Shown: positions 21,801 to 33,818, counted from the first letter of the stretch. The stretch is 64,000 bases of DNA from Chinchilla lanigera (GCF_000276665.1 NW_004955404.1:36312431-36376430), one strand, 5' to 3'. Notes: generated by a model not told the origin, from the sequence alone. Made by a program: numbers and translations.

Positions 21801-23693
21801 GTTAAAATGAACGGCTGGTAATTTAAAATAAAAATAGGTTCCATAATTGGTAAAATTAAACATAGCCCTTAACTATGTTTTAGTAAAATATGTAATTCAA
21901 TGATCAAATGTAAGTATTATCCTCAACTGGTATCATCAGAGAATTTTTTCTTACTTGTTAATTATTTAAATATATTAACTTTACACTCACATGATTTTGA
22001 CAAACTGTCTGCTCTAGTTCACCATATAAATTGCAATTCTAGTGGTTTTATAGCCTTTATAACTTAGCATCACATGCACACCTCCTTCTCTCAAGGGTCC
22101 TTTATATGCCTCTAGCTCAGTGCTTTATATTTAAATGCAATAAATATAAACCACTGAGCTTTGAACATAAATTCATAAGAAAACAGTTATAAAATATTGT
22201 TTCAAAAGTTAAAATATCAAATACATACTTAAGTTTGTAAACAAAAAGATAGTATCGGCTAAATGAATATGTAACTTTCCCCACACATATACTTTCTGTT
22301 CAAATGATTCTTTGAACATATATTTTCAAAATGAGTAAAAATTTCAAGAAATCAAATTTTAAGAAATCAGAAAAAAATTGAGAATAGGGTATTGCTGCTT
22401 CTTTTTTTTCTTATGATAATGTTTAAGAGTTATCCAGAATTTATCATTATTATTCTCTACAGGAATCTAAGAATCTTCGGTTATCCAAATGACCCCAGAC
22501 TTAAAAGCTGAGCAATGACACTGAATTGGTGTGTTTGGGGGGGTGGGTATTGCCTAGTTGCTGCGAACTCTTGTGGATGAACCACTGTAGAAGTGACAGA
22601 ATCCATTCCACTGTGTTCTCAGGTATCTATTCTCTGACTTCACCATTTGTCCTTTTTTCTTTTTTTCTCTTTGGTTCTGTTTCTCTCTCATTCTATTGTC
22701 ACTTCATCTAGGGTATTTAATTCTACACGAAGACAATATTCATTTACAAGAAGCATCATTTACTTTGTTTTCATTTTATAACAATAACTATTGTAAAATG
22801 TTATCATAGGAGCAATTGTTGCTAATTTTATCCAATGGACCTTAAAAAAAGTTCATTATTTTAAAAACTATATAGCCTATTTAAAATGTATGTGAATAGC
22901 TTAAAAGAAAAGTCTCATTAATATTATTCTGTATTATGGAACTTTTGTGGTGATGAAATAATTCCATGATGATATTATTGAAATCTATAGAGGCTAGTCA
23001 CATGTAACACTTGAAAACTTGAAATGCACCAAATCTAGGTGAACAACTGAATTTTAAAATTTATTTAACTTATAATATTCTAATTATAAGTGCAAACAAT
23101 TACATGTTGCTAGCTGCTAATATATTTGGCAAACTTGATTTTATTCTGAGTTACTAAAGAGAATTTCCATCTTTTTGGTACCATTGTATAGGACAGATGT
23201 TATGTATTTATAAGAGATGAAAATAAGACAAGTTGTACCTTGATTTCAGCTTTATGAAGCTCAGAACAGAAAACACAACCAAGGTATGCTTTTGTTCTTT
23301 AACATAAAAAAATGATAGAATGTGTTTGTTATTTTAAACTACTATTTTAGAGTAACAACTCACCCAGCATTGAAAATCTAGTATAGCTTCTCACCTTACT
23401 CTGAGACACAAATCTAATGTTCTTCAGTCCAGCTATTGCTCATTCCTTCTATGCTTAATTCTACTTTTATTATTTTGTTGATGCTGAATGCTCCTTTCAG
23501 GATGTTTCACTCCCTGCTGTATCCTTCTCAAAATACATTTAGAATAAAAATACCTATGATATTGAGGGTAAAATAGTTTTTTTAGAGAGGAAGTTTCATC
23601 AATAGTTCCAAGTGCTTAAAAATATGTAACAAATTAGTAGTTTCTTGCATCAAAGGGAATGAGAAAAATGAGTATATAATTTCTTTTCAAGGT
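21801..23693. other. Unique AT-rich sequence
   Basis: No recognisable repeat or gene. It is part of the 6.2 kb SINE-free interval. Confidence 0.4.
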
Positions 23694-23706
23694 AATAAAA
23701 TATTCA

Positions 23707-23862
23707 TTTTTTTTTTTGTCTTTTTGAGACAGGGTCTTGCTATGAAGTTCAGGCTGGACTTGAGCCTACTTTGTAGCACAGGCTGGCCTCAAACTTGCAG
23801 CAATCGTCCTGCCTCAGCCTACTGAGTACTGAGATTATGGGTGTGCACCACCACATCCGGCT
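23707..23862 (-). mobile_element. B1-type SINE, minus orientation
   Basis: T run, then TCTTTTTGAGACAGGGTCTT, the two related arms AGTTCAGGCTGGACTTGAGC and GCACAGGCTGGCCTCAAAC (internal quasi-duplication of rodent B1), CCTGCCTCAGCCTACTGAG and GTGTGCACCACCACATCCGG. The flanks are similar (AATAAAATATTC / AATAAAAATATTC). Confidence 0.93.
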
Positions 23863-24370
23863 GAATAAAAATATTCTAAAATTAAGCTAAGTGATGTTTG
23901 AATGGCTCTTAAATACACAATAAAGAATATTAGCTGATAAACTTTAAATTGGTATAATATGTGGTGTGCAGCTGACATCTTAATGAAGCTGTTATTAAAT
24001 AAGAAATAAAATGTTCTTCATTAAGGAAAATAAGTATTCTTAAAATTTTATCATGTATAGATATTTTGATTTTTCTTAAAATGTTAAGAGTAGAGATGTT
24101 TAGAACATATCAAATAATACGACATCTGCAATATATAATGTTAACTTGGTCCTTAAAATAGACAATTCAAGGCAATATATGTAATAAAAGATAAAATTGC
24201 ATTAATGTTATATGCTCAGTTTTTAAGAGCAAGTGTTAACTAAATGAACTGTTAAAAACTGGATGAAACCAGAAGGGATGTCTTATAAAACCATATTAAA
24301 ATAAATAATAAAATGGAGCTTTGGGCCCATGTTTGGTACTTCCTTATGCATTGCATGCTGGGATGGCACT
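23863..24370. other. Unassigned AT-rich sequence
   Basis: No gene or repeat recognised. Confidence 0.4.
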
Positions 24371-24371
24371 G

Positions 24372-24406
<35 letters not shown>
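24371..24406. repeat. (GT)n microsatellite
   Basis: About 18 GT units with one C interruption. Confidence 0.95.
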
Positions 24407-24814
24407 AACTGTTTAGTCTAGTAAACTCTTATTTGAGAAGGTATGTCAGGTTGAAAACTGCATACCAGAAATGTGAGCACAGCGTTAGTAGCATGTTCAT
24501 ATCAGAGTGTAAGGTCTGGTAGGAGCAGCTGCTCAAGCACCATGCGTTCACCATGCAATCACAGAATGAGGTGAGTCAAGATAAATCCTGCAAAAAGGCG
24601 ACATTCAATACAAGCTCATGGGAACATTTGCAAATATTGTCTCCGTGGCTTTTGCCTTGAGTAGTTGCTCATAAATACTGATTCTGATGTTAATTTCAAT
24701 GAAGTTAAAGTTACAGTTATTAATTTTGGGGGGAACTATCAAGTAGATAGGAGTAGCTGCAAATTAAGCATGGGAGAGAAGCTTGTACTCTGAACCCCAG
24801 CAGAAAGGGTAGGG

Positions 24815-25133
24815 TGATTTGGATCTGCAAGTAGACTCCAAATACCTCTATTTTAATGGCTCAGTGCTTAACCTATTATGTAACTGGCAGGCGGGTATTA
24901 GAACTGGGATCTTCTTGGAAGATGTTAGGCCACTGAAGATGTGAACTTAAAACAAATGTAGGGACCCTTGCCTCTTTCTCTTGCATTGTTTTGAACAGTT
25001 TCCTCAGCAACCATAAGGCCCAAAGCAACAGGGGCAGGTGCATGCAATTGAACCTTTGGAAACTGTAAGCAAAAACCAATCCTTCCTCCTGCTTGTCTCA
25101 AGTATTTGTCACAGTGACTGGAAAGCTAATTCT
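24815..25133 (+). mobile_element. MaLR-like LTR, degraded
   Basis: It begins TGATTTGGATCTGCAAG with an 'AGACTCCAAATACCTC' block. It then shows 'TGCCTCTTTCTCTTGCATTG', 'CAACAGGGGCAGGTGCATGC', 'CTTTGGAAACTGTAAGC' and an end 'TATTTGTCACAGTGACTGG...AAAGCTAA', the usual order of MaLR LTR landmarks. No clean target duplication was found. Confidence 0.55.
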
Positions 25134-25483
25134 GAGGAAAGCTGAACACAAGTAAGTGAGTGATCAGCCCAATGTAGACAAGCTCAACTTCTGGACATAC
25201 CAGAGGATATAACTAGATAAGCCCCCTGCTGCCTCACAGCAAGAGATAAAAGCATTCATCTTTAAGAAGTGATGGGATGTGCAGATCATGCAAAAATGTT
25301 ATGATGGAGCTCTACAAAAACTGTATGGGCTGCCACTTCATACAAGTTAGCCTGAAAACCTTCTAGGGAGTACCTCATGAAACTTGCTTAAGGAAGAAGC
25401 ATAATGTAAATTTAGACACATCCATTATCTCAGAATCACCAGTCCTCTGGTGATTAGACAAAACAAACAAGAACAATAACAGC
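25134..25483. other. Unassigned sequence
   Basis: No gene or repeat recognised. Confidence 0.35.
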
Positions 25484-25592
25484 AGGACAAGGGGTATAGC
25501 TCAGTAGTGCAGTGCCTGCCTGGCAAGAGTGAGGTCCTGAGTCTGATGCCGGGTACCAAAAAAAAACCAAAACAAACAAACAAAAAAAAAAC
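25484..25592 (+). mobile_element. ID-type SINE, older subfamily
   Basis: GACAAGGGGTATAGCTCAG, GCCTGCCTGGCAAGAGTGAG, TCCTGAGTCTGATGCCGGG, then an A-rich tail with (CAAA) units. Confidence 0.88.
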
Positions 25593-25594
25593 TA

Positions 25595-25836
25595 CAGTGT
25601 TTCAGTGCACATTCCTGTAATTTCAGGCAATTTGTGGGGCAGATAGGAAGATCACAGCTTTCAGGGCCAGCCTGGGAAAGTTAGCAAGACCCTGTCTCAA
25701 AATAAAAAGGGCTAAGGATGTACCTCAGTAGTAGAACGGTTGTACAGAATTCAAGAGCATTGAAGTTCATTCTACAGTAGCAACTGCTCCCGCACAGAAC
25801 AAAACAAAACAAAACAAACAAAACAAAGCAAAACTT
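25595..25836 (+). mobile_element. B4-like composite SINE (B1 then ID)
   Basis: The left half is B1-like (TTCAGGGCCAGCCTGGGAAAG, AAGACCCTGTCTCAAAATAA). The right half is ID-like (GGGCTAAGGATGTACCTCAG, AGTAGAACGGTTG). It ends in an (AAAAC)n tail at 25798-25835. It directly follows another ID. Confidence 0.75.
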
Positions 25837-26089
25837 CAAAAATGAATACAGTAAACTGGTGTACTCCTTTAGAAGACTGAAACTGAAAATGCTTGCTTTC
25901 TTTTTTTAAAGATAGATCATTTAAATTTACAACCTCTACAATTGAAAACTTTTGCTTCCCCCTAAAGCAAGCACCAATTTGTGAAACACAGGGTCTTTTT
26001 TGCTGGTAGAACATGGTTGCTTCCTGGATAGATAATAATTTAATGAAAAAAGAATACCTAAGCTATTCCCAAATTAGAGGTACCATTGA

Positions 26090-26300
26090 ACAACTAAAGG
26101 TAATTTAAGAAAAGTACTAGAGAAAACCATACTAGGCATCAAAATAGAAAAAAATGAAGAACAAATTGAATCAGGAATAAAATGGAAAAAAAGCAGAAAA
26201 GAGAAAGAGTAAAGAACAAAAGATATTTAAAAAAACAAAAATAACAAGAACAAAAGATAAAAAGAAAGAGCTCAAGAGAAATGAAAAAAGAGAAATCATT
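26090..26300 (+). repeat. A-rich low-complexity tract
   Basis: Mostly A with scattered G and few pyrimidines. A second A-rich tract lies at 26826-26875. No reading frame of interest. Confidence 0.6.
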
Positions 26301-27039
26301 CACAAACTAGCCACTGCAACTAAATTTATCAATAAAGAGGTTATAGTTTCCAAAACAAAAATGGTCACAAAGTAGAGAAAGAAAACAAAACATATATATG
26401 TTTTCCCTCTTCTTTCATTTCTCTTTTCCCCCATTCCAGTTGTTCTTTCCTTTTGAGCAGTTTCCTGCTCTTTAACAATGTCTATTTTACTTCCTAGATT
26501 TTAGTCACTCTTTCCGGTTCTTACACTAGTGAGATAATACAGTGTTTACACATGCAGTATGCACAGGATAGCTTACATAGTTGTACTACTGACTTTGCTT
26601 GCTCTGTTGAAACGAACAATTAATGTTTAAGTGTATTATCAATATTTTCAATCTTACATGTCTATATTTGTTTATCTGAGTATCCAAATTGAGAATATCA
26701 ATACGTAATAATACAACCATTGTTAATTTCCTATCACCTTGTCTGAGATTCTGTATTGCTTTTATTGTTTCTGTGTTATTTTTTAAGTGCATGTGTGTTT
26801 CTTAAGATGTTTTAATTCTTTTATCTTTAAAATAAAAAAAAGAAACAAAGAAAAAAGAAAAAGAAAAGAAAACAGCCAAAGAGATGCTGAGCACATAGTA
26901 AACATGATAGATGAGGTCGAAAATATAGACAATCAGGGTTAAGGAAGATTAGAAAAGAACTTGGATCGAAAGTTTTATAAGCACATGAGCACTCCTTGGG
27001 TCAGACAGTAAGACAGAGAATCCTAGTAGAGTGAAAATA
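26301..27039. other. Unassigned sequence
   Basis: A pyrimidine-rich block lies at 26400-26470. No gene recognised. Confidence 0.35.
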
Positions 27040-27225
27040 AGGAACCAGTTTCAGGGGGTCTGCATGCCAGAGTTCAGTCTGGACAACATAGTCATTTAGT
27101 GATGCTCTGTAACAAAATTTTTAAAAATGAATTAATGGATTTCTTTAAAAAATTAAAGGCTTAGGCTGTAGCTCAGTTCTGATCCCTCTGTTCAATCTCC
27201 AGTACCGGGCAGTGGGGAATGGAAA
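27040..27225 (+). mobile_element. B4-like composite SINE, degraded
   Basis: B1-like left part (GCCAGAGTTCAGTCTGGACAAC) and ID-like right part (GGCTTAGGCTGTAGCTCAG, TTCAATCTCCAGTACCGGG). Confidence 0.55.
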
Positions 27226-28555
27226 AGAAGGGTTCTTAAAGTTTGTAAAAGAAAGAACAAAAACAGTTTGAAATACAGTACTCAGGAAAAGCAGTATGAA
27301 GACAAAAAAAAAAACTGAATTGAAACAAAGAGATACTAAGAATGTGGTAAGTGGGTTGATCTGATGGAATGTTCAGGTAAGTCAGAAGACTTCTCTGAAG
27401 GAAGGATTTTAAATACTAAAGAGGGAAGTTTCTTCACATTCGCTGCATGTCGATGTACCTCCTTACCCAGCCCTCGAACCTGCTTCTGGTTAGTCTACTG
27501 TCCCCGAATAACTCCCTGTGAGCTGTAGGAACACTCCCCACTGCACTCTGCTAGTTTGGTATGGCTTTCTGCTCCACTGCTCGGTACCCTTTTATATATC
27601 TTCTCTACCTAGTTTGTTCATGACTTCTGTGCATTGGAACTAGGTGCTATCATTGAGAAACTTAACCATAAAGACAATACGTTTCTGAATATCTTCAACA
27701 AGGAACTTATTTAGGCTTCATAGTTTATGTTACAAACAAATACAAATGTAATTAGATTTTCATGACAGTTAATTGATAAGAGGAACTTTTAAGAGGGAGT
27801 GAAATAACTATGGGTGAAGCTACTAGGTCAGTTTAAGCAAAATATCATCACTAGCATTTCCATGTTTGCTTAACAAAATACCTACCATTTACAACATGGA
27901 CATACTGGCTGTTTCTCCCTCATCCTTGTGTTACAAACTCTAGAGTGCCGCCATGACTGTAAGAGGGAGAAGATGGTACCATGTCATTGTTTCATACTTC
28001 TTTTCTATCATTTTTCTTCTGTCAACTAAGATTGAGGCAAATGTAGAATCATGTGGAATCTGTGTAATATTTTCTTCAAGGAGAAAAATTTAGGTTTTAG
28101 GAAACCATAGGTATAATCTTTAGAACTGAGCTTCACGTTAACATTTTAGTACACCCTATTACTTGAAAGAGTTAGATCATTTTAAGAAGAATCAAGAAAA
28201 TTCTTTAAATCTTGAAATAGAATTAAATGTTTTCTCCTATGATAGGAAGCTATTGTAGTTATTTTGAAGGGTTAAGTCAGATAAACTGGTCAAGAAGTTA
28301 GCCCTCATGGCTTGCATCTTACCTTCTTACTCTAAGTATTGTCTAGAATATATTTCGATTCTTAGTACTTGTATTTTCAATACAATAACAAAAGACAAAA
28401 CAGCAATAAAACAAAATGACTGACAACAGAACAATTGTATGATTGTAAAGAAACCTTTGTCCCTAGTCATCATGGAAATTTAGGGCTACGTAAGAGGGAA
28501 ACAAGTATTTTGGCCCTGAACTTCAGAAAGAAAGAAAATAGAATCAACAAACTAT
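27226..28555. other. Unassigned sequence
   Basis: The part at 27430-27680 is less AT-rich and unique, with several CpGs, but shows no frame or splice structure that I would call an exon. Confidence 0.35.
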
Positions 28556-28563
28556 TACACAAT

Positions 28564-28740
28564 GCTGGGTGTGGTGCTGCACATTTGTAATCCCAGCACT
28601 CCGGAGGCTGAGGCAGGAGTATTGTTGTAAGTTTGAGACCAGTCTGTGCTACATAGTGAGCTCAAGGCCAGCCTGAAGTGCACAGGAAGACCTTGTCTGA
28701 GAAAGACCAAACCAAAACAAAATAAACAAATAAATAAACA
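28564..28740 (+). mobile_element. B1-type SINE
   Basis: GCTGGGTGTGGTGCTGCACA, GTAATCCCAGCACTCCGGAG, GGCTGAGGCAGGAGTATTG, AGTGAGCTCAAGGCCAGCC and an A-rich (AAAT/CAAA) tail. The flanks share a TACAC motif (CTATTACAC / GTACTACAC). Confidence 0.93.
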
Positions 28741-29613
28741 AAAACCTAAAGTACTACACATCTTACATTCATTAAGAGTATTTCTTGTGGCGTATTTTAT
28801 GATTGTACTTACACTGGACTTCTTTAGCTACTAACTGAACAGTAAATAGGTATGGTTATTGTCCTGGAAGGTTTTCTGATTCAGTACCTGATATTGATAT
28901 TAAGTGAATAAATAAGCATAGAATTTTAAAGGTAAGAGTCAATTTGTAAGATTTAATTAAACTTATGACCCAAGGTTTTTTCTCCTACTTTGAAAAAGAA
29001 AAGCTAGAAATAGCTTTGATGGATTTCAAAGAGAAAAACATTATTGTTCACATGTACTTGAATGTAAAATAACTAATAAGAAACATGACTATAATTTTAA
29101 TATAGCAATTTAAAATTTTAATATAACATTATATACTGCAGTAATGATGCAAAATGCAATAGTTCTTTTCAAATTGTTTCACTTTTTATATTTGTACATA
29201 GAGCTTGAAAATTTAGTTTCTAACAATCGCTTATTCTCTGGGGAAAACATGATTACCTGCATCCCTACCTTACTTGCCTGCTAACTGGCACCAGGGAGGT
29301 AAAATGATTTCTTGCAGGCTACATTTATGAAGCATTGATGTACAAAATGTTAGCTTGCTTGTTCTGTTGCCCTATAGTTTCTGTGTCTCACTGAAATCTC
29401 TGGAGAATAAGCACCTGTCTTCCTACTTTGTCAGGATAACTGGTTTTCAAGAGTTTTGAATATTTTTTTCAAATGTGTTTAAATTCAGTGACTCCTGCTC
29501 AAACAGTACCAGACCAAGAATATAGGATTTTGATTTGCTAGGCAAAAGCACTGAGATGGGACATGTGATCACTATGTTCTCATTACAGATAAGTGCTTTT
29601 ATCTTTTTGTTAT
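28741..29613. other. Unassigned AT-rich sequence
   Basis: No gene or repeat recognised. Confidence 0.4.
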
Positions 29614-29634
29614 TGTTTCTTTCTTTCTTTCTTT

Positions 29635-29697
<63 letters not shown>

Positions 29698-29756
29698 CTC
29701 TCTCTGTCTTTCTTTCTTTCCTTCCATCCTTCTGTCCTTCCTTCCTTCTTCCATCC
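29614..29756. repeat. (TTTC)n / (TTCC)n microsatellite
   Basis: About 80 bases of nearly pure TTTC, then imperfect CTCTGT, TTTC and TTCC units. Long frames of F/L/S or K/E/R run through it on both strands, and these are translation artefacts of the repeat. Confidence 0.97.
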
Positions 29757-30707
29757 CTTTAAACATTGTCTCATTGCTTACAGTATCCCCAGGAAAGCTG
29801 AAGAATCTCCATGTAAAATTCTTGCTAATCACTGAAACATGACCATGTTACAGTTGTCACATTTTGTCAGCTGTGTTGTTTTTCTCCCGGTAGTTGGCTC
29901 TTAGATCCCATACAGCTTTCAGACTGCCTAGTGATGTTGTATTTCTTTCCCAGTAAGTAGCCAGTTGGGGCAAATGATTAAAAATGGACTGTTATCTTCC
30001 CTTCAAAGCTACTTTCTCCTGAAATCCCATTTTAAGTAGATAACCTACACATTCATAAATTGACCAAATTTGAAACATAAGCATCATCTTACACCCTGAT
30101 TTCTCTTCTCCCATGAAGAGCCAACCAATTACCGGCCAATAGAATTTATGTTTTCCTTAAACAGTGAAAATACTTCAGTCCAGGTCATGCTCTTGCTTGA
30201 CTACATTCAAGCATAAACATCTCTCCCTGGTTCTAATCTTATTAAATACTAGTTTATTACTCATACAAGTAGGAGTGATCCTTCTACAATTCAAAATGGC
30301 ATACCCTGTCCTTCTACTAACTGTGCTTCAGAGTGTTCCTGTTTGAAATCTTCTTTCATCCTTTACTAGTGCTGTGTTTCCATTATATTCAACACTTACA
30401 GACTCCTCATCCTAAAGGAATTTTATAAGAATAAAAAGGAAATGAATTTTAAGAAGAAAAACTAACTAAAGATCTCAAGAAACATCAGTATACTCATGAT
30501 GCTGTTCATCTGACTTAATGAAACGTGATTGATAAAGATATGTATAAGGTATAGTTAAAAACCTAGAAAAAAACATATAGGAAAGTTGTACACTTATTTT
30601 GTATTTCTATTAGTAGACTTAATCATGCCAATTGCATAGTTTTAGAATATGTGTATCTAGTAGTAAAATAAATTTTTACTTTGAAATGTTAAAAATCTAT
30701 CACTCTA
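29757..30707. other. Unassigned sequence
   Basis: No gene or repeat recognised. Confidence 0.4.
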
Positions 30708-30866
30708 GGCCAGACATGGTGGAGCATGCCTGTAATCTCAGCACTCAGGAGGCTGAGGCAGGAGGACTACTGCAAATTTGAGGCCAGCCTGGGCTACACA
30801 GTGAGTTCCAAACCATCCTGAATTACATAGCAAAATCCTGCCTCAAAAAGACAAAAGACAAAACCA
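30708..30866 (+). mobile_element. B1-type SINE
   Basis: GGCCAGACATGGTGGAGCAT, CTGTAATCTCAGCACTCAGG, GAGGCTGAGGCAGGAGGAC, TGAGGCCAGCCTGGGCTACA, ending with CTGCCTCAAAAAGACAAAAG. The flanks share TATCACT. Confidence 0.94.
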
Positions 30867-30982
30867 ATCAAAACTTTTATCACTATATACATGGATCAAT
30901 ATTCTTTCTTTATGCTGTAAAAAATATTAATTAAGAATTTTGTGATTTTTAAATATTAAAATAGCAAATGTAAATGTAAGAT

Positions 30983-31321
30983 ATAGTCTTCCCTTCATAG
31001 CCTCAGGAGAGTGGTTGCAGAAATGGCGTCCACTTTGATGGATGTCAAAATCTGTGGAAGCACAAGTCGCTTATTAAAATGGCATAGTACTTATATACAG
31101 CCAACACAAACTCTCTCTCTCGAAAAAATCATCTCCAGACACTTATACCTCCGAATGCATTGTGAATACTATGTATGCAGTTTTCATACTGTATTCCTTA
31201 AGGAATACTGACAACTGAAAACAGTCTGTACTTGTTCATTGGAGATGAATTTTTTAAAATAATTCTGATCCTCAGCTGATTGAATTTGCAGGTGCAAAAG
31301 CTTCAGTTATAGGAAGCTGGC
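30983..31321 (+). mobile_element. Tigger/MER2-type DNA transposon fossil
   Basis: It begins TAGTCTTCCCTTCATAGCC and continues with the order of a pogo-class (Tigger-related) non-autonomous element: 'TGTCAAAATCTGTGGAAGC', 'AAGTCGCTTATTAAAATGG', 'AAATCATCTCCAGAC', 'GCATTGTGAATACTATGTA', 'ATACTGTATTCCTTAAGG', 'AGTCTGTACTTGTTCATTG', then a reversed end like the start (GATTGAATTTGCAGGTGC). No transposase frame. The exact subfamily is not determined. Confidence 0.65.
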
Positions 31322-31865
31322 TTTAATTAAGGGTTTAGAAAAGCCCTATGCTATTCTGTGGCAATCTTTGCTCATCCTCCCTCGACTTACATGTTTCCTC
31401 TGTATGGTACGTTAAATATCTGAAGTACATTTTAATAAGCTGTCTTGAAGACCATCTGGAGCTTCATATACTTCATCTGCTCATGTAGTGATCAAATGTC
31501 TTTTTAAAACTCAGTAAAATAATGATGTTCAACTTTAATCTTTCAAGAGTCTATAGTCTATAATAAGTTTGTTCTTCACTTCCATGTTTTTCTTTCTGTG
31601 TTCAGCTTCTTTGAGTTTCTGTTTTCTTAGAATAAGTGTGTAATATGTACCCACAGTAACACATGCACATATATACATAATCATTTATCTGTGTATTTTA
31701 CATACCATATTTATAGACAGTAAACTTTCTATGGTCATATATGAATATGTGAGTTTCTAGTATTTTCATTAATACATTCAATATTTATCATATTATTATT
31801 GTTGGTATATGGTGTATCTCATCATTTAAATGAATGAGATACTCTGACACTATATTTCTTTATGT
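31322..31865. other. Unassigned AT-rich sequence
   Basis: No gene or repeat recognised. Confidence 0.4.
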
Positions 31866-31879
31866 AAAAAGCTAGAGAA

Positions 31880-31967
31880 TGGCTGGGGATTTAGCTCAGC
31901 GGCAAAAGCGCCTGCCTGGCAAGCGCAAGGTCATGAGTTCGGTTCCCGGTACCGGAGAAAAAACAAA
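31880..31967 (+). mobile_element. ID-type SINE, young subfamily
   Basis: TGGCTGGGGATTTAGCTCAG, AAGCGCCTGCCTGGCAAGC, GTTCGGTTCCCGGTACCGG, AGAAAAAAC, then an A-rich tail. Perfect 14-bp duplications AAAAAGCTAGAGAA at 31866-31879 and 31968-31981. Confidence 0.96.
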
Positions 31968-32035
31968 AAAAAGCTAGAGAAATTGCTTAAAAACCAATCA
32001 GTTGTAGATTTTGTTCTCTTTAAAATATTGCATTG

Positions 32036-32102
32036 GGGCTGGGGATTTAGCTCAGTGGCAAAGCGCCTGCCGGGCAAGTGCAAGGTCGTGAGTTCGGTTC
32101 CC
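32036..32102 (+). mobile_element. ID-type SINE, young subfamily, cut by assembly gap
   Basis: GGGCTGGGGATTTAGCTCAG, CAAAGCGCCTGCCGGGCAAG, GTCGTGAGTTCGGTTCCC, then the unsequenced gap. Only the body is visible; the tail is lost in the gap. Confidence 0.92.
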
Positions 32103-32313
32103 NNNNNNNNNNNNNNNNNNNNNNNNNNNNNNNNNNNNNNNNNNNNNNNNNNNNNNNNNNNNNNNNNNNNNNNNNNNNNNNNNNNNNNNNNNNNNNNNNN
32201 NNNNNNNNNNNNNNNNNNNNNNNNNNNNNNNNNNNNNNNNNNNNNNNNNNNNNNNNNNNNNNNNNNNNNNNNNNNNNNNNNNNNNNNNNNNNNNNNNNNN
32301 NNNNNNNNNNNNN
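32103..32313. other. Assembly gap (211 N)
   Basis: Undetermined bases. The left edge is a plus-strand ID body and the right edge is the 5' end of a minus-strand ID, so the gap lies between inverted SINE copies whose A-rich tails would face each other. Confidence 1.
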
Positions 32314-32337
32314 CCGCTGAGCTAAATCCCCAGGCCC
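32314..32337 (-). mobile_element. ID-type SINE, minus orientation, mostly lost in the gap
   Basis: Only the A-box end remains: CCGCTGAGCTAAATCCCCAG followed by GCCC. This is the reverse complement of the ID 5' end. Confidence 0.85.
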
Positions 32338-33185
32338 ACAATTTTTTAAAATAAACTAGAAAATATTATAAGAAATGACAGTGACATAGAAGAAACATGT
32401 TTTATGCATTTGATTTTGCTTTGTGCTTAAAGGCATACCCCACTTCAAGATGGGTCAGAGTAAATGTGCAAGTGTTAATGGTTTGTGCACACACATGCTT
32501 ATCAGTAAGCTATTATGTACTATATGTATATTGGGCAGAGTTTCATGACTGTTGGATACATTGCTTTATCAGATTCTTAAATTATGCCTGTACATGTGCC
32601 CATCTAGATGTAGAAATACTGTACATGCATACACAGCATGAATTTTTCTTCTAGCATTAGAATTGTTGGATGTCATTTATGCTTTTTAACATTAATTATC
32701 TTTGCCATATATTTGGTTATATTTCTTTGTATAATTTATAATTTAATGCTTTAAATTTTTACAAAATTTTGTTTACTTTTGGCATACAACATAATGTTTA
32801 TACTTTGTAGAATGTCTAAAGACAATCATTTTATGTATTACCTTATGTATTTTTCTTTTTTAGTTAAAACATTAAAAAATTCTACTTGGATAACAATTTC
32901 CACGTATTCAATGTATTATTAACTATAGGGTTTAAAAAAATCCACAAGATATTTTATTACACTTTTCATTTTTACTAATTAAGTATGTTGGTACATTTAT
33001 GATATATATATATATACACACATATATCACATTCAACATAGATAATTTATATGTGTAGATAACATATTTTAATTTCTACTTTTAAATCTTCTTCATATTA
33101 ATGTGCATATCTTTCATTAATTTTCTACTCATATTTAATTTATTTTGATTCATTTTTTCCATTGTTAATATTTTTAACTTTTCCA
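32338..33185. other. Unassigned AT-rich sequence
   Basis: It contains an alternating AT/AC tract near 33003-33027. It may include old antisense L1 but no secure landmark. No gene. Confidence 0.4.
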
Positions 33186-33199
33186 AGTATGAGGATTTA

Positions 33200-33372
33200 C
33201 TTTCTTTCTTTCTTTCTTTGTCTTTTTGAGACAGGGTCTGGCTATGCAGTTCAGGCTGGCCTTGAGCTCACTTTGTAGCCCAGGCTGGTCTTGCACTCAC
33301 AAGTATCCTCCTGCTTCAGCCTCCTGAGTGTGAGCATGGAAATTACAGCTGTGTGCCACCATGCCTGGCATT
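33200..33372 (-). mobile_element. B1-type SINE, minus orientation
   Basis: (CTTT)n reversed tail, GTCTTTTTGAGACAGGGTCT, the paired arms AGTTCAGGCTGGCCTTGAGC and GCCCAGGCTGGTCTTGC, CTGCTTCAGCCTCCTGAGTG and GTGCCACCATGCCTGGC. Perfect 14-bp duplications AGTATGAGGATTTA at 33186-33199 and 33373-33386. Confidence 0.96.
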
Positions 33373-33386
33373 AGTATGAGGATTTA

Positions 33387-33813
33387 AAGTGGTAAATGAA
33401 CTACTATATTGCTATTTTACAAGTTTGTTAGGTGTATTTATTATTACTTAGGATTTTTGCACTAATTTTAAAAATTCAGACTTTGATATATGTGTGCTTT
33501 GGTTTATAATCTCCAACATGTAGGCTTTTCTTAATTTTTGAACTTTTTAAAATTTAATTTAATTGCAATCAGAACATAAGGTATCTGATTCATATCTTAA
33601 TATGTTGTTAATTTTAAATATTTTATACACTTTAAAAATGTGCCTCTTCACATTAATCAAGCTTGCTAACTATATTTTTAATATCTGTTTTAATGGCCAT
33701 TAGGTTGATCCACACAATATTAAAAAAGGTAAGTTGAGGTGATCTACAACTATGACAGATTTTTCAGTATTGCATTATATTTTTATCAAATTTTTCTCAA
33801 GTATTCTTCAAAT
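33387..33813. other. Unassigned AT-rich sequence
   Basis: It may be antisense L1 ORF2 (weak resemblance around 33560-33720). No gene. Confidence 0.3.
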
Positions 33814-33818
33814 GTGTT

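Noticed and set aside
29535..29835. Several 75-80 codon frames rich in F/L/S or K/E/R
   Set aside because: They are translations of the (TTTC)n microsatellite on both strands, not proteins.
31931..32354. Long frames of 80-136 codons
   Set aside because: Most codons fall in the 211-N gap, so they carry no evidence.
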